In this document: positions 42,369 through 52,251 of the stretch, in pieces
Numbering within the stretch: position 1 is the first letter of the stretch
How the letters are laid out: every line of letters starts with the position of its first letter
Source of the DNA: UBA1765 sp045629945
Lineage (GTDB): Bacteria > Fibrobacterota > Fibrobacteria > Fibrobacterales > Fibrobacteraceae
NCBI GenBank assembly: GCA_045629945.1
Contig: JAZQSE010000027.1
Span: 62,001 to 126,000 of the forward strand
Direction: 5' to 3'
Length of the DNA: 64,000 nt
Program-made: the position numbers and the translations under genes
The notes under the pieces: model-generated
The model's database searches: none
What the model saw: the letters and a program-made list of their open reading frames with translations, nothing else
Told to the model about the DNA's origin: nothing

Positions 42369-44606
42369 TTAAAGGCTACCTTTCCATATTTCCTGATAAA
42401 TCCAATAATTACCCATAACGCGTTTTACGTAATCTCTTGTTTCCCAATAACTGATATCTTCTGCGCGAAAATCCCAAGATAAACCGGCCCCGGCTTTTTG
42501 CCAGCGTTTAGTTGGCTTTGGTCCTGCATTGTAATTTCCTAAAACGTACATATAATCATTTTGGTATTCTTGCTTTAAATCGATTAGATAACGAACGCCT
42601 AAGCGGATGTTTAAGTAGGCATTATAAAGCATGTCCGGAGTGAAATTTTTTATGCCTTCTAATTCAGCAAGTGTTTTTCCTGTAGCAGGCATAATTTGGA
42701 GTAATCCGCGAGCGCCGACAGGAGAAGTGATTTGGAAATCAAAAATAGATTCTTGTCGCATTACACTATAGACAAAGTAAGGGTCGATAGCAGAATCCGC
42801 TTTTGCAAAAACGCGTTCTTTATAAGGTAATGGGTAAAGGAATTGCAAAACAGAAACTGGAGCATTGGCTAAAACTTTTCTATCAATTTTATTTTGGAAT
42901 GTTCTTGCAAGGCGATATGCCTGCGCTACTTCATTTGCCTCTAGAAAGAGTTTCCCGTAAGCATATAAAAAATCAAGGCGTTTTGAATTTTTAGAATATT
43001 CACTTTGGAAAAGCTGGTATGCAGATTCTATGAACCCGTAATCCATAAGTTTTTTAACTTGAAGAAAAGTTTCTTCTGAATAACTTCCTGTTTTTTTCTG
43101 TTGTTTTTTTATCCATTGAACAGTTTCTTTTTCAGAAAGCGGTTTGCCAGTAGCAAGTGGAATTTTATTTTCTTCTAATAATTTTGCTTCTAGAAGTTTT
43201 GTGCGACTTCTGTGAGCATAATAACCTAAAGGAAAATCTTTTATGCAGTCCAAATAAGTTTCTCTGGCTAAAGAATCGTTTCCTGATGCTAAATAAGCAT
43301 CGCCAAGAAACATTCTCGCTCCACTTGCACTCCAGGTAAATGGGAGTTTAGCCGCTTTGCTGAAAGCTTCTATTGCCTTTTCGTATTGGTTTTGTTTTAG
43401 ATAAATTAATCCAATGCGGAACATGGCCCATTGTCTTTTTTTATTAGAACCGAATTTTGCATGGGATAGCTTTTTGTAGCAAGCTATAGCTTTGTCATAT
43501 TTTTTCTTTTGTTCGAATTCAAAACCACGTAACCAAAGATTATTGGCATTTTCGTTTCCATACTTATTGACTTCTTCTAATAAAGAATCTAATTCAGCAA
43601 TTGCTTTTGCATTTTTTTCTTCATCTTTGCGTAAGAGCTTTATTGCAGATTGAATCCACAAAGCTTTTGTTTCTACCGAATCAATTAAAAAGCGGAACTG
43701 TTTATAAGATTCATCGAATTTTTCAATTCCTCGAAGAGCTACAGCTCTCCTTTCCCATATTTTTTTTCTGGTCTCTAAATCAAAATGGCTTGCTGGTAAT
43801 CTGAATAATAAGGAATCCTCTGCCGTTTCTAATATAGAATCCTTAGGCGCGGCGTTTAAAGAATCTAAAGCTAAAACCGAATCAATCAATTCAAGGCATT
43901 CTTTTGGAGAACCATTTTTACAAACAATTTGTGAGTAAGCCCATTTCTCTTCAACAGTTTCTTCTTCGGAATCGGTTCTTAAACGTCGAACCGCATTGAA
44001 TGTGGAGTCTTTTGGGTTATAGCCAGCGGCAAGAACTCTTAAATAAGCGCGTTTCGCTTGCTTTTTATTTCCAATAGCTTCAGAATATTTTGCATATTGA
44101 TAACGAATGGCCGTTGCTTCGTTACTTTTGGAAAACGTGTTAAGAAAAAGTGCGGCTGAGTCAACTTTATCTTTTTCGGAAAGAGTTGAATCTAAAAGAG
44201 ACGCTTGAGTTCGTAGAAGTAAAGCTTTCTTTTCCCACGATGAAGTTGTTAAAAAATTACTAGAGCGTAAAAGGATTTGTCTTAATTTATTGTAGTCACC
44301 AAGTTGTAATTGAATTTCTGCAAGACGTAAAAGAATGTCTCCGGCAAGAGAATCTTTTTTTAACAGAGTTTCATATTCAGCACTGGCTAATTCCCATTTT
44401 TCGGCGTAATAAAGGGATGCCGCTTTGGCGAAACTTCTCTGTTCGGAAGATACAGCAGAATCTTGAGCGATTTTTTCTAAGCGTGTTTGTCTGAGAACTT
44501 TATTCTGAAATTGTTCCGGAAGAATTTGCTCTAGAGAATCTTGTGCAAAAGAAAACGAAAGGAAAAAGAAAAATATCAGGCAAAAAGAAAACCTTTGAAT
44601 CAGCAT
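42369..44606 (-). CDS. slt: Soluble lytic murein transglycosylase with TPR-like repeats (Slt-type)
   Basis: This 745-residue periplasmic protein has a signal peptide (1-21, ending SFAQ). A long helical superhelix of TPR-like repeats (about 40-580) includes KKYDKAIACYKKL and QYEKAIEAFSKAA. The C-terminal Slt domain has MRQES with catalytic Glu619, SPVGARGLLQIMPATG and GNYNAGP. It cuts peptidoglycan with formation of anhydromuropeptides. The upstream neighbour is ptsI (18-base gap). The size and architecture match Slt70-like enzymes. Confidence 0.92.
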   Translation of the reverse strand: MLIQRFSFCLIFFFFLSFSFAQDSLEQILPEQFQNKVLRQTRLEKIAQDSAVSSEQRSFAKAASLYYAEKWELASAEYETLLKKDSLAGDILLRLAEIQLQLGDYNKLRQILLRSSNFLTTSSWEKKALLLRTQASLLDSTLSEKDKVDSAALFLNTFSKSNEATAIRYQYAKYSEAIGNKKQAKRAYLRVLAAGYNPKDSTFNAVRRLRTDSEEETVEEKWAYSQIVCKNGSPKECLELIDSVLALDSLNAAPKDSILETAEDSLLFRLPASHFDLETRKKIWERRAVALRGIEKFDESYKQFRFLIDSVETKALWIQSAIKLLRKDEEKNAKAIAELDSLLEEVNKYGNENANNLWLRGFEFEQKKKYDKAIACYKKLSHAKFGSNKKRQWAMFRIGLIYLKQNQYEKAIEAFSKAAKLPFTWSASGARMFLGDAYLASGNDSLARETYLDCIKDFPLGYYAHRSRTKLLEAKLLEENKIPLATGKPLSEKETVQWIKKQQKKTGSYSEETFLQVKKLMDYGFIESAYQLFQSEYSKNSKRLDFLYAYGKLFLEANEVAQAYRLARTFQNKIDRKVLANAPVSVLQFLYPLPYKERVFAKADSAIDPYFVYSVMRQESIFDFQITSPVGARGLLQIMPATGKTLAELEGIKNFTPDMLYNAYLNIRLGVRYLIDLKQEYQNDYMYVLGNYNAGPKPTKRWQKAGAGLSWDFRAEDISYWETRDYVKRVMGNYWIYQEIWKGSL

Positions 44607-44623
44607 AAGAACCTATAAAAGAC

Positions 44624-46429
44624 TTAATTTAATTTTTGTGCAGGAACGTAGCTCGTGATGCCTAAATCAGCAAAGGCTTGGGCAAAACGCTTTTGCAAAA
44701 ACGAATCAACACTTGCCGCATCATCAAAACGAAGAGTGCGTAAAGCAATCTCATTTACATCTTCGTAATTTATAGAGCGGATGATTTTTTTGGCTTCCAT
44801 AATGCTCCATGGCGTCATAGATAATTCATCGACGCCAAGTCCAATCAGAAGTAATATGCTGAATGGATCTGCACTCATTTCTCCACAAACAGCAACAGGA
44901 ATGCCTTCTTTGTGAGCGGCTATAACTGTGTTGTAAATCATATTCAGAATGGCAGGGTGGTGAGGCTGGAACATATCTGCAATCATTTCATTGCTTCTGT
45001 CTACAGCGAGTGTAAATTGGATTAAATCGTTTGTTCCTATACTGAAGAAATCAGCTTCTTTAGCTAATTGTTCTACTTGCATTACAGCAGCAGGCACTTC
45101 AATCATAATACCGATTTCTACAGATGGACACTCAATACCTTCTTCGGCTAATTCTGCTAAACAGTTTTTTATATGTTCTTTTGATTTTCTAAGTTCTGGT
45201 AAACCAGAAATCATTGGCAACAATATACGCAGATTGCCTTTTTCGTTAGCTTGTAATAAAGCCTTTAATTGGTCTTTGAAAAGATCTTCTCGGTCAAGAC
45301 AAACACGAATGGAGCGCCACCCCATAAAAGGGTTTGCTTCGTTTGATAAAGAAAGTTCAGAAACGAGTTTATCACCACCAGAATCAAGAGTACGTATGGT
45401 AACAGGGTTTGGCGCAAGAGAATTTAAAATATGTTTATAAGCTTCACATTGTTCTTGTCTTGTAGGCAAAGAAGAACCAAAGAATAAAAATTCAGAACGA
45501 TATAAGCCGATTCCAGTAGCTCCAAAATCTTGGACTTTTTCAGCTTCCTGCGGTAATTCAATGTTTGCATGCAAAGTAATGAACTTTCCATCGCGCGTCA
45601 TTGGCTCTAATTGACGCATGGTAAAAAGTTCTCTTTGTTGCAAGCGATAAATATCTTGCTTGTTGTGGTAATCGGCAATATCTTCTTCGTTTGGATTTAA
45701 AATGATAATGCCTAAAGTACCATCTACAATCATGGTATCGCCATCGTGAGCCAGAATAGAAATATTTCTTAATCCAGAAACAGATGGCACTTGCATAGCT
45801 CTAGCTAAAATAGAGGCATGGCTTGTTTTTCCGCCAGAATCCGTAGCAAAAGCTAAAACGCTATTGGCAGGTAAACCAATCAAGGTACTTGGTGTAAGTT
45901 CGTGCCCTACAAAAATAATAGGTTCTGAAAATTGTTCTGAAGAAAATGTAGGTACCGAATCATCGAGAATAGAAAGAATCCTGTTGTACAGGTCTCTTAA
46001 ATCCATTGCTCTTTCACGCATCATTTCAGAATCAATACTTTCAAATTGCTGAATGAGTTTTGTGATTACGACATGTATAGACCAACGAAGAGATTTATGT
46101 TCTTTTTTTACGCTGTCAAGAATGGGCCCCATCAAAGATGGGTCTTTAAGCATCATTAAATGAGAATCAAAAATTCTAGCTTCGTTTTGTCCAACTCGTT
46201 CAAGAGTAGATTCTTTAATTTTTGAAATTTCTTTAAAAGTTTTTTCCATTGTCTGTTGAAAAAGTCTAAGTTCGTTTTCAACAGAATCTTCAGAGATAAA
46301 TTCTTCTATAATGGAAAATTCTCGGGTTGAAATTTTACGGACTTTCCCCATGGCATAGCCAGGTGAAGTAGCTAGTCCGTTAATAACATAACGCCCCGAT
46401 TTAGGCTGGTTCTTCGTTGAAGTTGTCAT
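44624..46429 (-). CDS. ptsI: Phosphoenolpyruvate-protein phosphotransferase (PTS enzyme I)
   Basis: This is a 601-residue protein from the ATG at 46429; a 19-residue basic extension upstream is not family-like. The phosphohistidine lies in GGKTSHASILARA (about His204). PEP-binding motifs GATGIGLYRSEFLF, ANPFMGWRSIRVCLD and FFSIGTNDLIQF are intact. It moves phosphate from PEP to HPr. It overlaps the end of ptsH by 29 bases. No sugar-specific enzyme II is in the window, so the pair may serve regulation. Confidence 0.93.
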   Translation of the reverse strand: MTTSTKNQPKSGRYVINGLATSPGYAMGKVRKISTREFSIIEEFISEDSVENELRLFQQTMEKTFKEISKIKESTLERVGQNEARIFDSHLMMLKDPSLMGPILDSVKKEHKSLRWSIHVVITKLIQQFESIDSEMMRERAMDLRDLYNRILSILDDSVPTFSSEQFSEPIIFVGHELTPSTLIGLPANSVLAFATDSGGKTSHASILARAMQVPSVSGLRNISILAHDGDTMIVDGTLGIIILNPNEEDIADYHNKQDIYRLQQRELFTMRQLEPMTRDGKFITLHANIELPQEAEKVQDFGATGIGLYRSEFLFFGSSLPTRQEQCEAYKHILNSLAPNPVTIRTLDSGGDKLVSELSLSNEANPFMGWRSIRVCLDREDLFKDQLKALLQANEKGNLRILLPMISGLPELRKSKEHIKNCLAELAEEGIECPSVEIGIMIEVPAAVMQVEQLAKEADFFSIGTNDLIQFTLAVDRSNEMIADMFQPHHPAILNMIYNTVIAAHKEGIPVAVCGEMSADPFSILLLIGLGVDELSMTPWSIMEAKKIIRSINYEDVNEIALRTLRFDDAASVDSFLQKRFAQAFADLGITSYVPAQKLN

Positions 46430-46673
46430 TGAATAATTGCTCCAACTTGCAGAATGCTTCTTCTTCGTCTTCGCCATCGATTTCAATGTCTAACGAGGCT
46501 CCTGGAGGAACAGCGAGCATCATTACATTTAAAATACTTTTGGCATTTGCTCGGGTACCTTCAAAAATAAAGGTAACGTTACTTTTCATTTGAGCCGTTA
46601 AATCAACAATCATTCCAGCAGGTCTGGCGTGGATTCCTAATTTGTTCGTAACAACTAATGAACGCGAAATCAT
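46401..46673 (-). CDS. ptsH: HPr phosphocarrier protein
   Basis: This 90-residue protein starts MISRSLVVTNKLG, with a few upstream residues excluded. His15 in GIHARPAG is the catalytic phosphorylation site. Ser46 in ANAKSILNVMM is the regulatory site used by HPr kinase, so a HPrK enzyme is expected elsewhere in the genome. The acidic C-terminal tail is somewhat long. It overlaps ptsI and lies 7 bases after the MlaD gene. Confidence 0.92.
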   Translation of the reverse strand: MISRSLVVTNKLGIHARPAGMIVDLTAQMKSNVTFIFEGTRANAKSILNVMMLAVPPGASLDIEIDGEDEEEAFCKLEQLFNDNFNEEPA

Positions 46674-46680
46674 AAATACC

Positions 46681-47589
46681 TCAGAAAATATCCACATTGA
46701 TATCTAAGCCGTCTTGTAAAATAATACGGAAAAGACTATCCGCAGACCGCACTGTCTTGACCAAGTCGTCATGCAGTTGTCTGTCATTTAACAAAATACC
46801 AGCTGTGTTATCTTTGGTTTCAAGTTTCTGTGTTAAATCGTTAAGGCGTTTTGTCACGTCGTCTAAGTTCTGTAAAAGAGCTGTTGCGTCAGATACAAGA
46901 GAATCAGTCCCTGCAAAGAGATTGTCTATAGGTTGTTTAACCTCGTCTAAAAGAGTGTTGACTTTGCCGGTCGCATCATTTAAACTAGCAAGGCTTTTCT
47001 TGAGCTGAGGGTCTGTTTCTTTAACAACTTTAATAAGTCTGTCTTCAATATTTTCTGCTTTGGATAAGATTGTAGTGAAACGGCCTTGAAATTCAGGGTG
47101 TGCAATTGTGCTGTCTAAAACATTTTTAACAGATTGTATAAGGACCATTGTGCTGTCGCAAACTTCCCCTGCAAGTCCTAAAGCTTCAGCAATACCAGCA
47201 TCAAATTGTCCTATGATAGTGTCATTAGGGTTGAAATATTCGTCTTTGTCTCCAAGAATCATTCCAATCTGACGTTCGCCCATAATACCAATGTTTTGAA
47301 CGCGGATTTCAGAATCTTTTGGGATTTTGACATCGGTGTGAAGTTGGATTCGCACGGTAACGCGATGACCGGAAAGTTCAATAGTCTCAACTTTGCCTAA
47401 TTTAACACCATTTACTTTAACAGGGTCATCTAGTGCTAATGTGGAAACTTGCGGGAATCGCAAATAGAAGGTATTGTATTTGGTTCTAGGGTCTTTATCA
47501 TTCAAAAAGAGCATTCCGAAAACAAGAATGACTATGGCTAATAAAACAACCAGACCAACAACAAAATAGAGCGAGGAATTTTTCTTCAT
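46681..47589 (-). CDS. mlaD: MlaD/MCE-family lipid transport protein
   Basis: This is a 302-residue protein with one N-terminal membrane helix (about 8-30) and an MCE domain (about 38-120) with FPQVSTLALDDPVKVNGVKLGKV and IMGERQIGMILG. A long helical tail follows (about 130-290), likely coiled. MlaD-type proteins form a periplasmic hexamer that moves phospholipids between membranes for an MlaFE ABC transporter. The mlaE and mlaF genes are not next to it. Placement directly upstream of ptsH is unusual. Confidence 0.88.
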   Translation of the reverse strand: MKKNSSLYFVVGLVVLLAIVILVFGMLFLNDKDPRTKYNTFYLRFPQVSTLALDDPVKVNGVKLGKVETIELSGHRVTVRIQLHTDVKIPKDSEIRVQNIGIMGERQIGMILGDKDEYFNPNDTIIGQFDAGIAEALGLAGEVCDSTMVLIQSVKNVLDSTIAHPEFQGRFTTILSKAENIEDRLIKVVKETDPQLKKSLASLNDATGKVNTLLDEVKQPIDNLFAGTDSLVSDATALLQNLDDVTKRLNDLTQKLETKDNTAGILLNDRQLHDDLVKTVRSADSLFRIILQDGLDINVDIF

Positions 47590-47661
47590 CTTGTTCTAAA
47601 TCTAAATTTTTCTTTCCAAAAGAGAACAATAAAAAAAATAGGGATAGCCATAAAAGGCATT

Positions 47662-48318
47662 TTATTCAATCCTTTGGATAGGACTGTTGTTTTCAATGCC
47701 GTTTATATGCCTGTCTAACCAGGAATAAAGTAAAGATTCTTGTTCTTTTTGTGGTAAAGTAAATTTTTCCCGGCCTTCTTTTTGCATAAACACATCAAGA
47801 TAAGTCATAAGAACGCCGCCGGCAACCGAGACGTTCATAGATTCCGTAATCCCGTATTGAGGAAGTTTGAATTCATAATCAGCGTTTGCTAAAGTATCTG
47901 GGTGATTGCCATGAAATTCGCTTCCAAGATAAAAAGCTGTTGGGGTACTTAAATCTAAATCTAGAACGGAATTGTTGGTGTTAGTGCTTGCAACAGCAAT
48001 TTTATAACCTTTTGCTCTTAACGATTCCATACAAGCTTTTCTTTTCTTGTAAAGGTAAAGAGACATCCATTTAAAAGAACCTTTCAAAATAGACTTGTTG
48101 ACTTTGTAGGGGTTCGCTTCTTCAATGATATGAACATCTTGCAAGCCAAAAACTTCTGCGGTACGTATAACGGCAGAAATATTGTGTGGGTCAAAGAGAT
48201 CTTCTAAAACCATGCAAAAATGTCTGGTGCGTTTAGAAACAACTTCTTGTAACAGATTTCTTCTCCGCTCTGTTACTTGAGCAAGTAATTCATCTAAAGT
48301 TTGGATTTCATTTTCCAT
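47662..48318 (-). CDS. trmH: SpoU/TrmH-family RNA 2'-O-methyltransferase
   Basis: This is a 218-residue knotted methyltransferase with NISAVIRTAEVFGLQDVHI (motif 1), FYLGSEFHGN (motif 2) and YGITESMNVSVAGGVLM (motif 3). The size and N-terminal helix match TrmH, which methylates guanosine 18 of tRNA. Its start overlaps the previous gene by 11 bases. Confidence 0.88.
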   Translation of the reverse strand: MENEIQTLDELLAQVTERRRNLLQEVVSKRTRHFCMVLEDLFDPHNISAVIRTAEVFGLQDVHIIEEANPYKVNKSILKGSFKWMSLYLYKKRKACMESLRAKGYKIAVASTNTNNSVLDLDLSTPTAFYLGSEFHGNHPDTLANADYEFKLPQYGITESMNVSVAGGVLMTYLDVFMQKEGREKFTLPQKEQESLLYSWLDRHINGIENNSPIQRIE

Positions 48319-49192
48319 AAGATTTATCCTTTTTTAAAGCATCGCCTAGAGTCCAGGGTTTTCCATTGACGACTTCTTTGAAAAGTTCCAAAGTTTGTTT
48401 TTCTTGTGGCGATTTTGTTTTGAAAATTTTTTGAATAGGAGCTTTATCTCCTTTTGCAAATTGGTTTGCAGAAGTGACAACATCTTTTACAATTTGATTG
48501 ATTTTTTCGTTTACAACATGCTTGAAAACATTCATTTGCATAATAGAATTTAAAATAGAATTCCCTGGGAAAACAACAGCTCTTAATTTGTATGCAATTT
48601 TATTTTCAGAAATTGGGTTCATGTCTAAAAAAGCTATAGCTGTTCCATATAAACTCCAACGTAAAACTTTGGCACGACCATAACCTAAAAAAACATATCT
48701 GAATTTTTCTTTGACACCTGCACTATCCTGCAAAGCCCATATAAAATCTCCAGATAAACTTCTGCCATTTGTTCCTGAAAAAGATTTTTGATCCGGCGTA
48801 TTGTATTTAAGTTTGTAACTGGATTCTTGGTAAGCATTTATAAGTTCGGCTGTAAATGGCATGTGGTCAAATAAAAACGAAATCATTGCAGGTGTTGCAC
48901 TAAAAGTGCCTTTGCTTTCATAAATAACCCGGTATTCGCTTGAAAGTTCTGTGTAAATTATTTTCCCGACAGGGGCTTCGTAAGAAAGTCCTCTTAAAGA
49001 AAGTTCTTTGAAAGGGGCGCAGAATTCTTGGTCGTATTTATTTTTTTTATTGGGCTTTGAATTTTCAGATGAACAATATTTGGGAGTTTCTCCAAGGCAT
49101 TGTTGTAAGGCAGGGCAAGCCGAAATAGGTTCTTTGGCAAAAGCGAAAGAAACAAAAAAAATGATAGAAATTACAAAGCACTTTTTAAACAT
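48308..49192 (-). CDS. Secreted orphan with START-like fold features
   Basis: This 294-residue protein has a signal peptide (1-19, ending FAFAKE) and a Cys-rich start (ACPALQQCLGETPKYC). The middle is beta-rich (RVIYESKGTFSATPA, YRVFLG-like RYVFLGYGRAKVLRW), followed by a long C-terminal helix (NVFKHVVNEKINQIVKDVV). That order fits a START/SRPBCC lipid-binding fold, though I cannot name a family. The gene lies one base from the M16 partner and overlaps trmH, so it is part of the envelope-related operon. Confidence 0.55.
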   Translation of the reverse strand: MFKKCFVISIIFFVSFAFAKEPISACPALQQCLGETPKYCSSENSKPNKKNKYDQEFCAPFKELSLRGLSYEAPVGKIIYTELSSEYRVIYESKGTFSATPAMISFLFDHMPFTAELINAYQESSYKLKYNTPDQKSFSGTNGRSLSGDFIWALQDSAGVKEKFRYVFLGYGRAKVLRWSLYGTAIAFLDMNPISENKIAYKLRAVVFPGNSILNSIMQMNVFKHVVNEKINQIVKDVVTSANQFAKGDKAPIQKIFKTKSPQEKQTLELFKEVVNGKPWTLGDALKKDKSYGK

Positions 49193-50692
49193 TTATGGGC
49201 GGATTTCCAGAGAATCTAAAGGTAAAACGACAACATTTTCTAAACCTTTCCACGAATCACTAGGGCCAACAATAGAAATAGTCATTTTAGTAAAATCAAA
49301 ATATTTAGCAATCATTGTTTTAATTTGTTCTGCTGTAACCGCTTCGATTTCACGAACATATTCCAGGTAATGGTCTGTTTTTTTACCAGTAAATTCATCT
49401 TCAGCAAAATTGACAACAATATCTTCAGGGGTAGCAAAAAGGCTTGGTAAACTTTCAATTAAAGTTTTTTTCGCAAGTAAAAGTTCTTGTTCTGTAGGGC
49501 CTTCTGTTGCTAGTTTTTGGATTTCTTCTTGAATTAAACGAATTGCATAAGGGGCTTGTTCTGCTTTTGTCTGTAAAGCAATAGTTGTTAAAGTTGTGTC
49601 AAAATAACTGTTACCAACAGAACTATAAACGCTATAAGCAAGGCCTTCGTCAGAACGGATTCTTGTTGTTAAACGAGAAGAAAAACCGCCACCACCAAGA
49701 ATAAAACTAGCAAGTGCTGCTGGGTAATAATCTGGGTGCGGGCGTTTTAAAAAGGGCTGGTTTAATGAAATATTGGCTTGAGTCACTGGGCGTTCAACAG
49801 CGAATATTCCAGGTTTGCGAAGCAGTTTGATTGTCTCTGCAGAATCCGTAGAAACTTTTTCTTTTACTTTCCAGTCTGCAAAATAAGATTTGAAAAATTG
49901 TACAGCACTATCTCTTGAAATGTTTCCGGAAAAAGCAAAAATAATCTTTTTAGGGTTAAATAAACCATTGCCGTATTTTACGAGATCTTTTTGTGATACA
50001 TTCTTGTATTCGTCTAGATTGGCGTCCCAGAGCCTTGGCGAATTAACGTAATTGACTTTTGTTTTTAAAGCAGATAAAACAGCGCTAGGCGTGTCGTAAC
50101 GCCTTTCATAAGCGGTGATAGCAGCAGCTTTCTGAATTTCTAAACTAGCCGAATCAAAGGCAGGAGTTGTAAAAATTTCTCTTGCAAGTAAAGCGGTTTC
50201 TTCAAAGTTTCTAGAAAGGGTATTTACAGAAAAGTACGATTTTCTGGCAGAAATTCCTCCAGAAATACTAGCACTGATGAATTCTAGAGAATCATCAATG
50301 ACTTGCACTGGATTTTTTAAAGAACCGCCACGGCGAAACATTCCGGAAAGTAATTCTTTGCCGGCAATTTCTTCTTTCGTTTTTGGGGTTGTGGATTCTT
50401 CAAAAATAACATAAAGAGAAGAAAGCGGTAGTGATGAATCTTGAATAATATAGCCAGTAATATTTTCTGAAATTTCTGCACGATACGCTAATGGGTCTGG
50501 AGTCGTGTATTGGAATTCAGGGAATTGAATGTCTTTGTAAGAATCCGGGAGAGAACTCTTGTTTACTACCTGAGTATCCATAGCAATCGGTTCTTGTTTT
50601 GGAATGTTTGTAGAAGTTTGTGTTTGATGTGTTGTAGAAGAACAAGCAAAAAATACAAGAGAATTTAAAAGCAAAAAGATTTTGTTATTCAT
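49193..50692 (-). CDS. M16-family peptidase-like lipoprotein lacking the zinc motif
   Basis: This is a 499-residue lipoprotein (lipobox FFAC near residue 17). The M16 fold is recognisable from GGGGFSSRLTTRIRSDEGLAYSVYS and the two-domain length. The HxxEH zinc site is absent: the matching region reads ELLSGMFRRGGSL. Such proteins pair with an active M16 subunit, which is encoded 3 bases upstream. It is probably the structural half of an envelope-anchored heterodimer. Confidence 0.85.
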   Translation of the reverse strand: MNNKIFLLLNSLVFFACSSTTHQTQTSTNIPKQEPIAMDTQVVNKSSLPDSYKDIQFPEFQYTTPDPLAYRAEISENITGYIIQDSSLPLSSLYVIFEESTTPKTKEEIAGKELLSGMFRRGGSLKNPVQVIDDSLEFISASISGGISARKSYFSVNTLSRNFEETALLAREIFTTPAFDSASLEIQKAAAITAYERRYDTPSAVLSALKTKVNYVNSPRLWDANLDEYKNVSQKDLVKYGNGLFNPKKIIFAFSGNISRDSAVQFFKSYFADWKVKEKVSTDSAETIKLLRKPGIFAVERPVTQANISLNQPFLKRPHPDYYPAALASFILGGGGFSSRLTTRIRSDEGLAYSVYSSVGNSYFDTTLTTIALQTKAEQAPYAIRLIQEEIQKLATEGPTEQELLLAKKTLIESLPSLFATPEDIVVNFAEDEFTGKKTDHYLEYVREIEAVTAEQIKTMIAKYFDFTKMTISIVGPSDSWKGLENVVVLPLDSLEIRP

Positions 50693-50695
50693 ACA

Positions 50696-52147
50696 TTATT
50701 CTCCTTGTGTCCCAAGTAAAATGCCATTGACTGAAAGTTCTTTTTTAAATGTTTCTTTGGCGGCTTTTTGCACATTTTCAACGGAAACAGAATCTAGTTT
50801 TTCAGCCCAAGAAAGGAAAATTTTGTAATCGCCGAAAATTTCATACCAAGCAAGCATTGTGGCTACATTTTCCATATCTCTTAAACTGCGGACAATAGAA
50901 GCGTAAGAATTGTTTTTGACTTTTTGAAATTCTCTTAAGCTGACAGGTTCATTTTTAAGGCGTTCTAATTCTTCCCAAATAATTTTTTCCGCTTTTTCTA
51001 AAGAAGCATCTGGCCGTAACTGAACCGATATGCTGAATTCAGAAACGTATTTATTAGGGCTGTTTGCTGCTCTGACACTTACAGCTAATTTTTCTTCTTC
51101 AACCAAACGTTTGTAAAGCCTTCCGGAACGTCCGTTTAAAACGCCTTCTGCAATGTCAAGAGCAAATAAACGAGGGTGACCCACTTCTGGAGTTTTAAAA
51201 GCAATGGTCATTAAGTTAGGAGCATCTTTTCTTTTTACAATAAACCGCTTTTCTCCGGCTGGTTCTGGGTCACGGATGGTAAGAGGTGGAAACGCTTCTC
51301 CTGAAGGAATGGTCCCAAAATATTCTTTAATTTTCCCCATAATGTAAGGGACTTCAACATCTCCGGCAAGAACTAAAATGGCATTTCGCGGTTTGTAATA
51401 GCGTATGTAATGTTCTTCGGCTTGTTCTCTTGTCAAGTTTTCAATGTCAGAAGGCCAGCCAATTGTTGGAACACGGTAAGGAAAAGCTTCGTAAAGAGTG
51501 GCGTTGAAAGTTTCATAATAGCGGCCTGTCGGTCTGTCATCATAACGCATGCGTCTTTCTTCTCGAACCACATTTCTTTCGGCATAAAATTCTCTTAAAA
51601 CAGCGTTTTGCATACGGTCAGATTCTAACCATAAAAATAATTCAACTTTGTTTTTAGGGAGAGTGACAATGTAAGCTGTCATTAAATCACTTGTGAAAGC
51701 ATTGAGCCCGGTGCCTCCGGCAGCTTGGTAAGCTCCCCAGAGTTCGTCTTTAACAAAAATTTTTCGGTGTTCGTTTAAAACAGAATCGTGTTCGGTAGAA
51801 AATTTTTTAAAAGAAACGGTGTCGTTGTCTTCTTTAGCTTTGCGGATTAAATTTTGTAATGAATCTTGTGTTTGCATAAAACGAGCGTCTGCTACGCTGT
51901 CTGTAATTCCGACTTTTTTTGTTCCTTTGAATAATTCGTGTTCTAGTAAGTGGGCTAGCCCAGATTTCCCGGGAACTTCATGAACTGAGCCTGTGACATA
52001 AAAAAGTCTGCAACTTACTGTCGGAGCTTGTTTGTTTGGGTGTATTAAAACGGTCAGACCATTTTCTAAAACTTCTTTATGAACTGGTAGATTGATGGCA
52101 AATGAAAATGCCACAAGAGAACAGAAAAGTAAAGCGAATAATCTCAT
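50696..52147 (-). CDS. Zinc-dependent M16-family peptidase
   Basis: This 483-residue protein has a signal peptide (1-17, ending SFA). The inverted zinc motif is HLLEH (His66, Glu69, His70), with the distal ligand region NVVREERRM and the RSGRLYKRLVEEEKLAVSV strand typical of the second domain. It degrades peptides outside the inner membrane as a partner of the zinc-less subunit that follows. It starts the tight run that continues to the EamA gene. Confidence 0.92.
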   Translation of the reverse strand: MRLFALLFCSLVAFSFAINLPVHKEVLENGLTVLIHPNKQAPTVSCRLFYVTGSVHEVPGKSGLAHLLEHELFKGTKKVGITDSVADARFMQTQDSLQNLIRKAKEDNDTVSFKKFSTEHDSVLNEHRKIFVKDELWGAYQAAGGTGLNAFTSDLMTAYIVTLPKNKVELFLWLESDRMQNAVLREFYAERNVVREERRMRYDDRPTGRYYETFNATLYEAFPYRVPTIGWPSDIENLTREQAEEHYIRYYKPRNAILVLAGDVEVPYIMGKIKEYFGTIPSGEAFPPLTIRDPEPAGEKRFIVKRKDAPNLMTIAFKTPEVGHPRLFALDIAEGVLNGRSGRLYKRLVEEEKLAVSVRAANSPNKYVSEFSISVQLRPDASLEKAEKIIWEELERLKNEPVSLREFQKVKNNSYASIVRSLRDMENVATMLAWYEIFGDYKIFLSWAEKLDSVSVENVQKAAKETFKKELSVNGILLGTQGE

Positions 52148-52192
52148 GTTTCTTAAGATAGAATTTATTGCTTGTAAGAAAAAGCTTTGTCG

Positions 52193-52226
52193 ACGAAAAA
52201 AGATTCCCAGTGGGAATCTTTTTTCA
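52193..52226. terminator. Intrinsic terminator after pheS
   Basis: AGATTCCCA and TGGGAATCT are separated by two bases and flanked by A- and T-runs, in the gap between pheS and the M16 operon. Confidence 0.8.
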
Positions 52227-52251
52227 CCTTTAAGAAAAAGTCGATTTCTTG

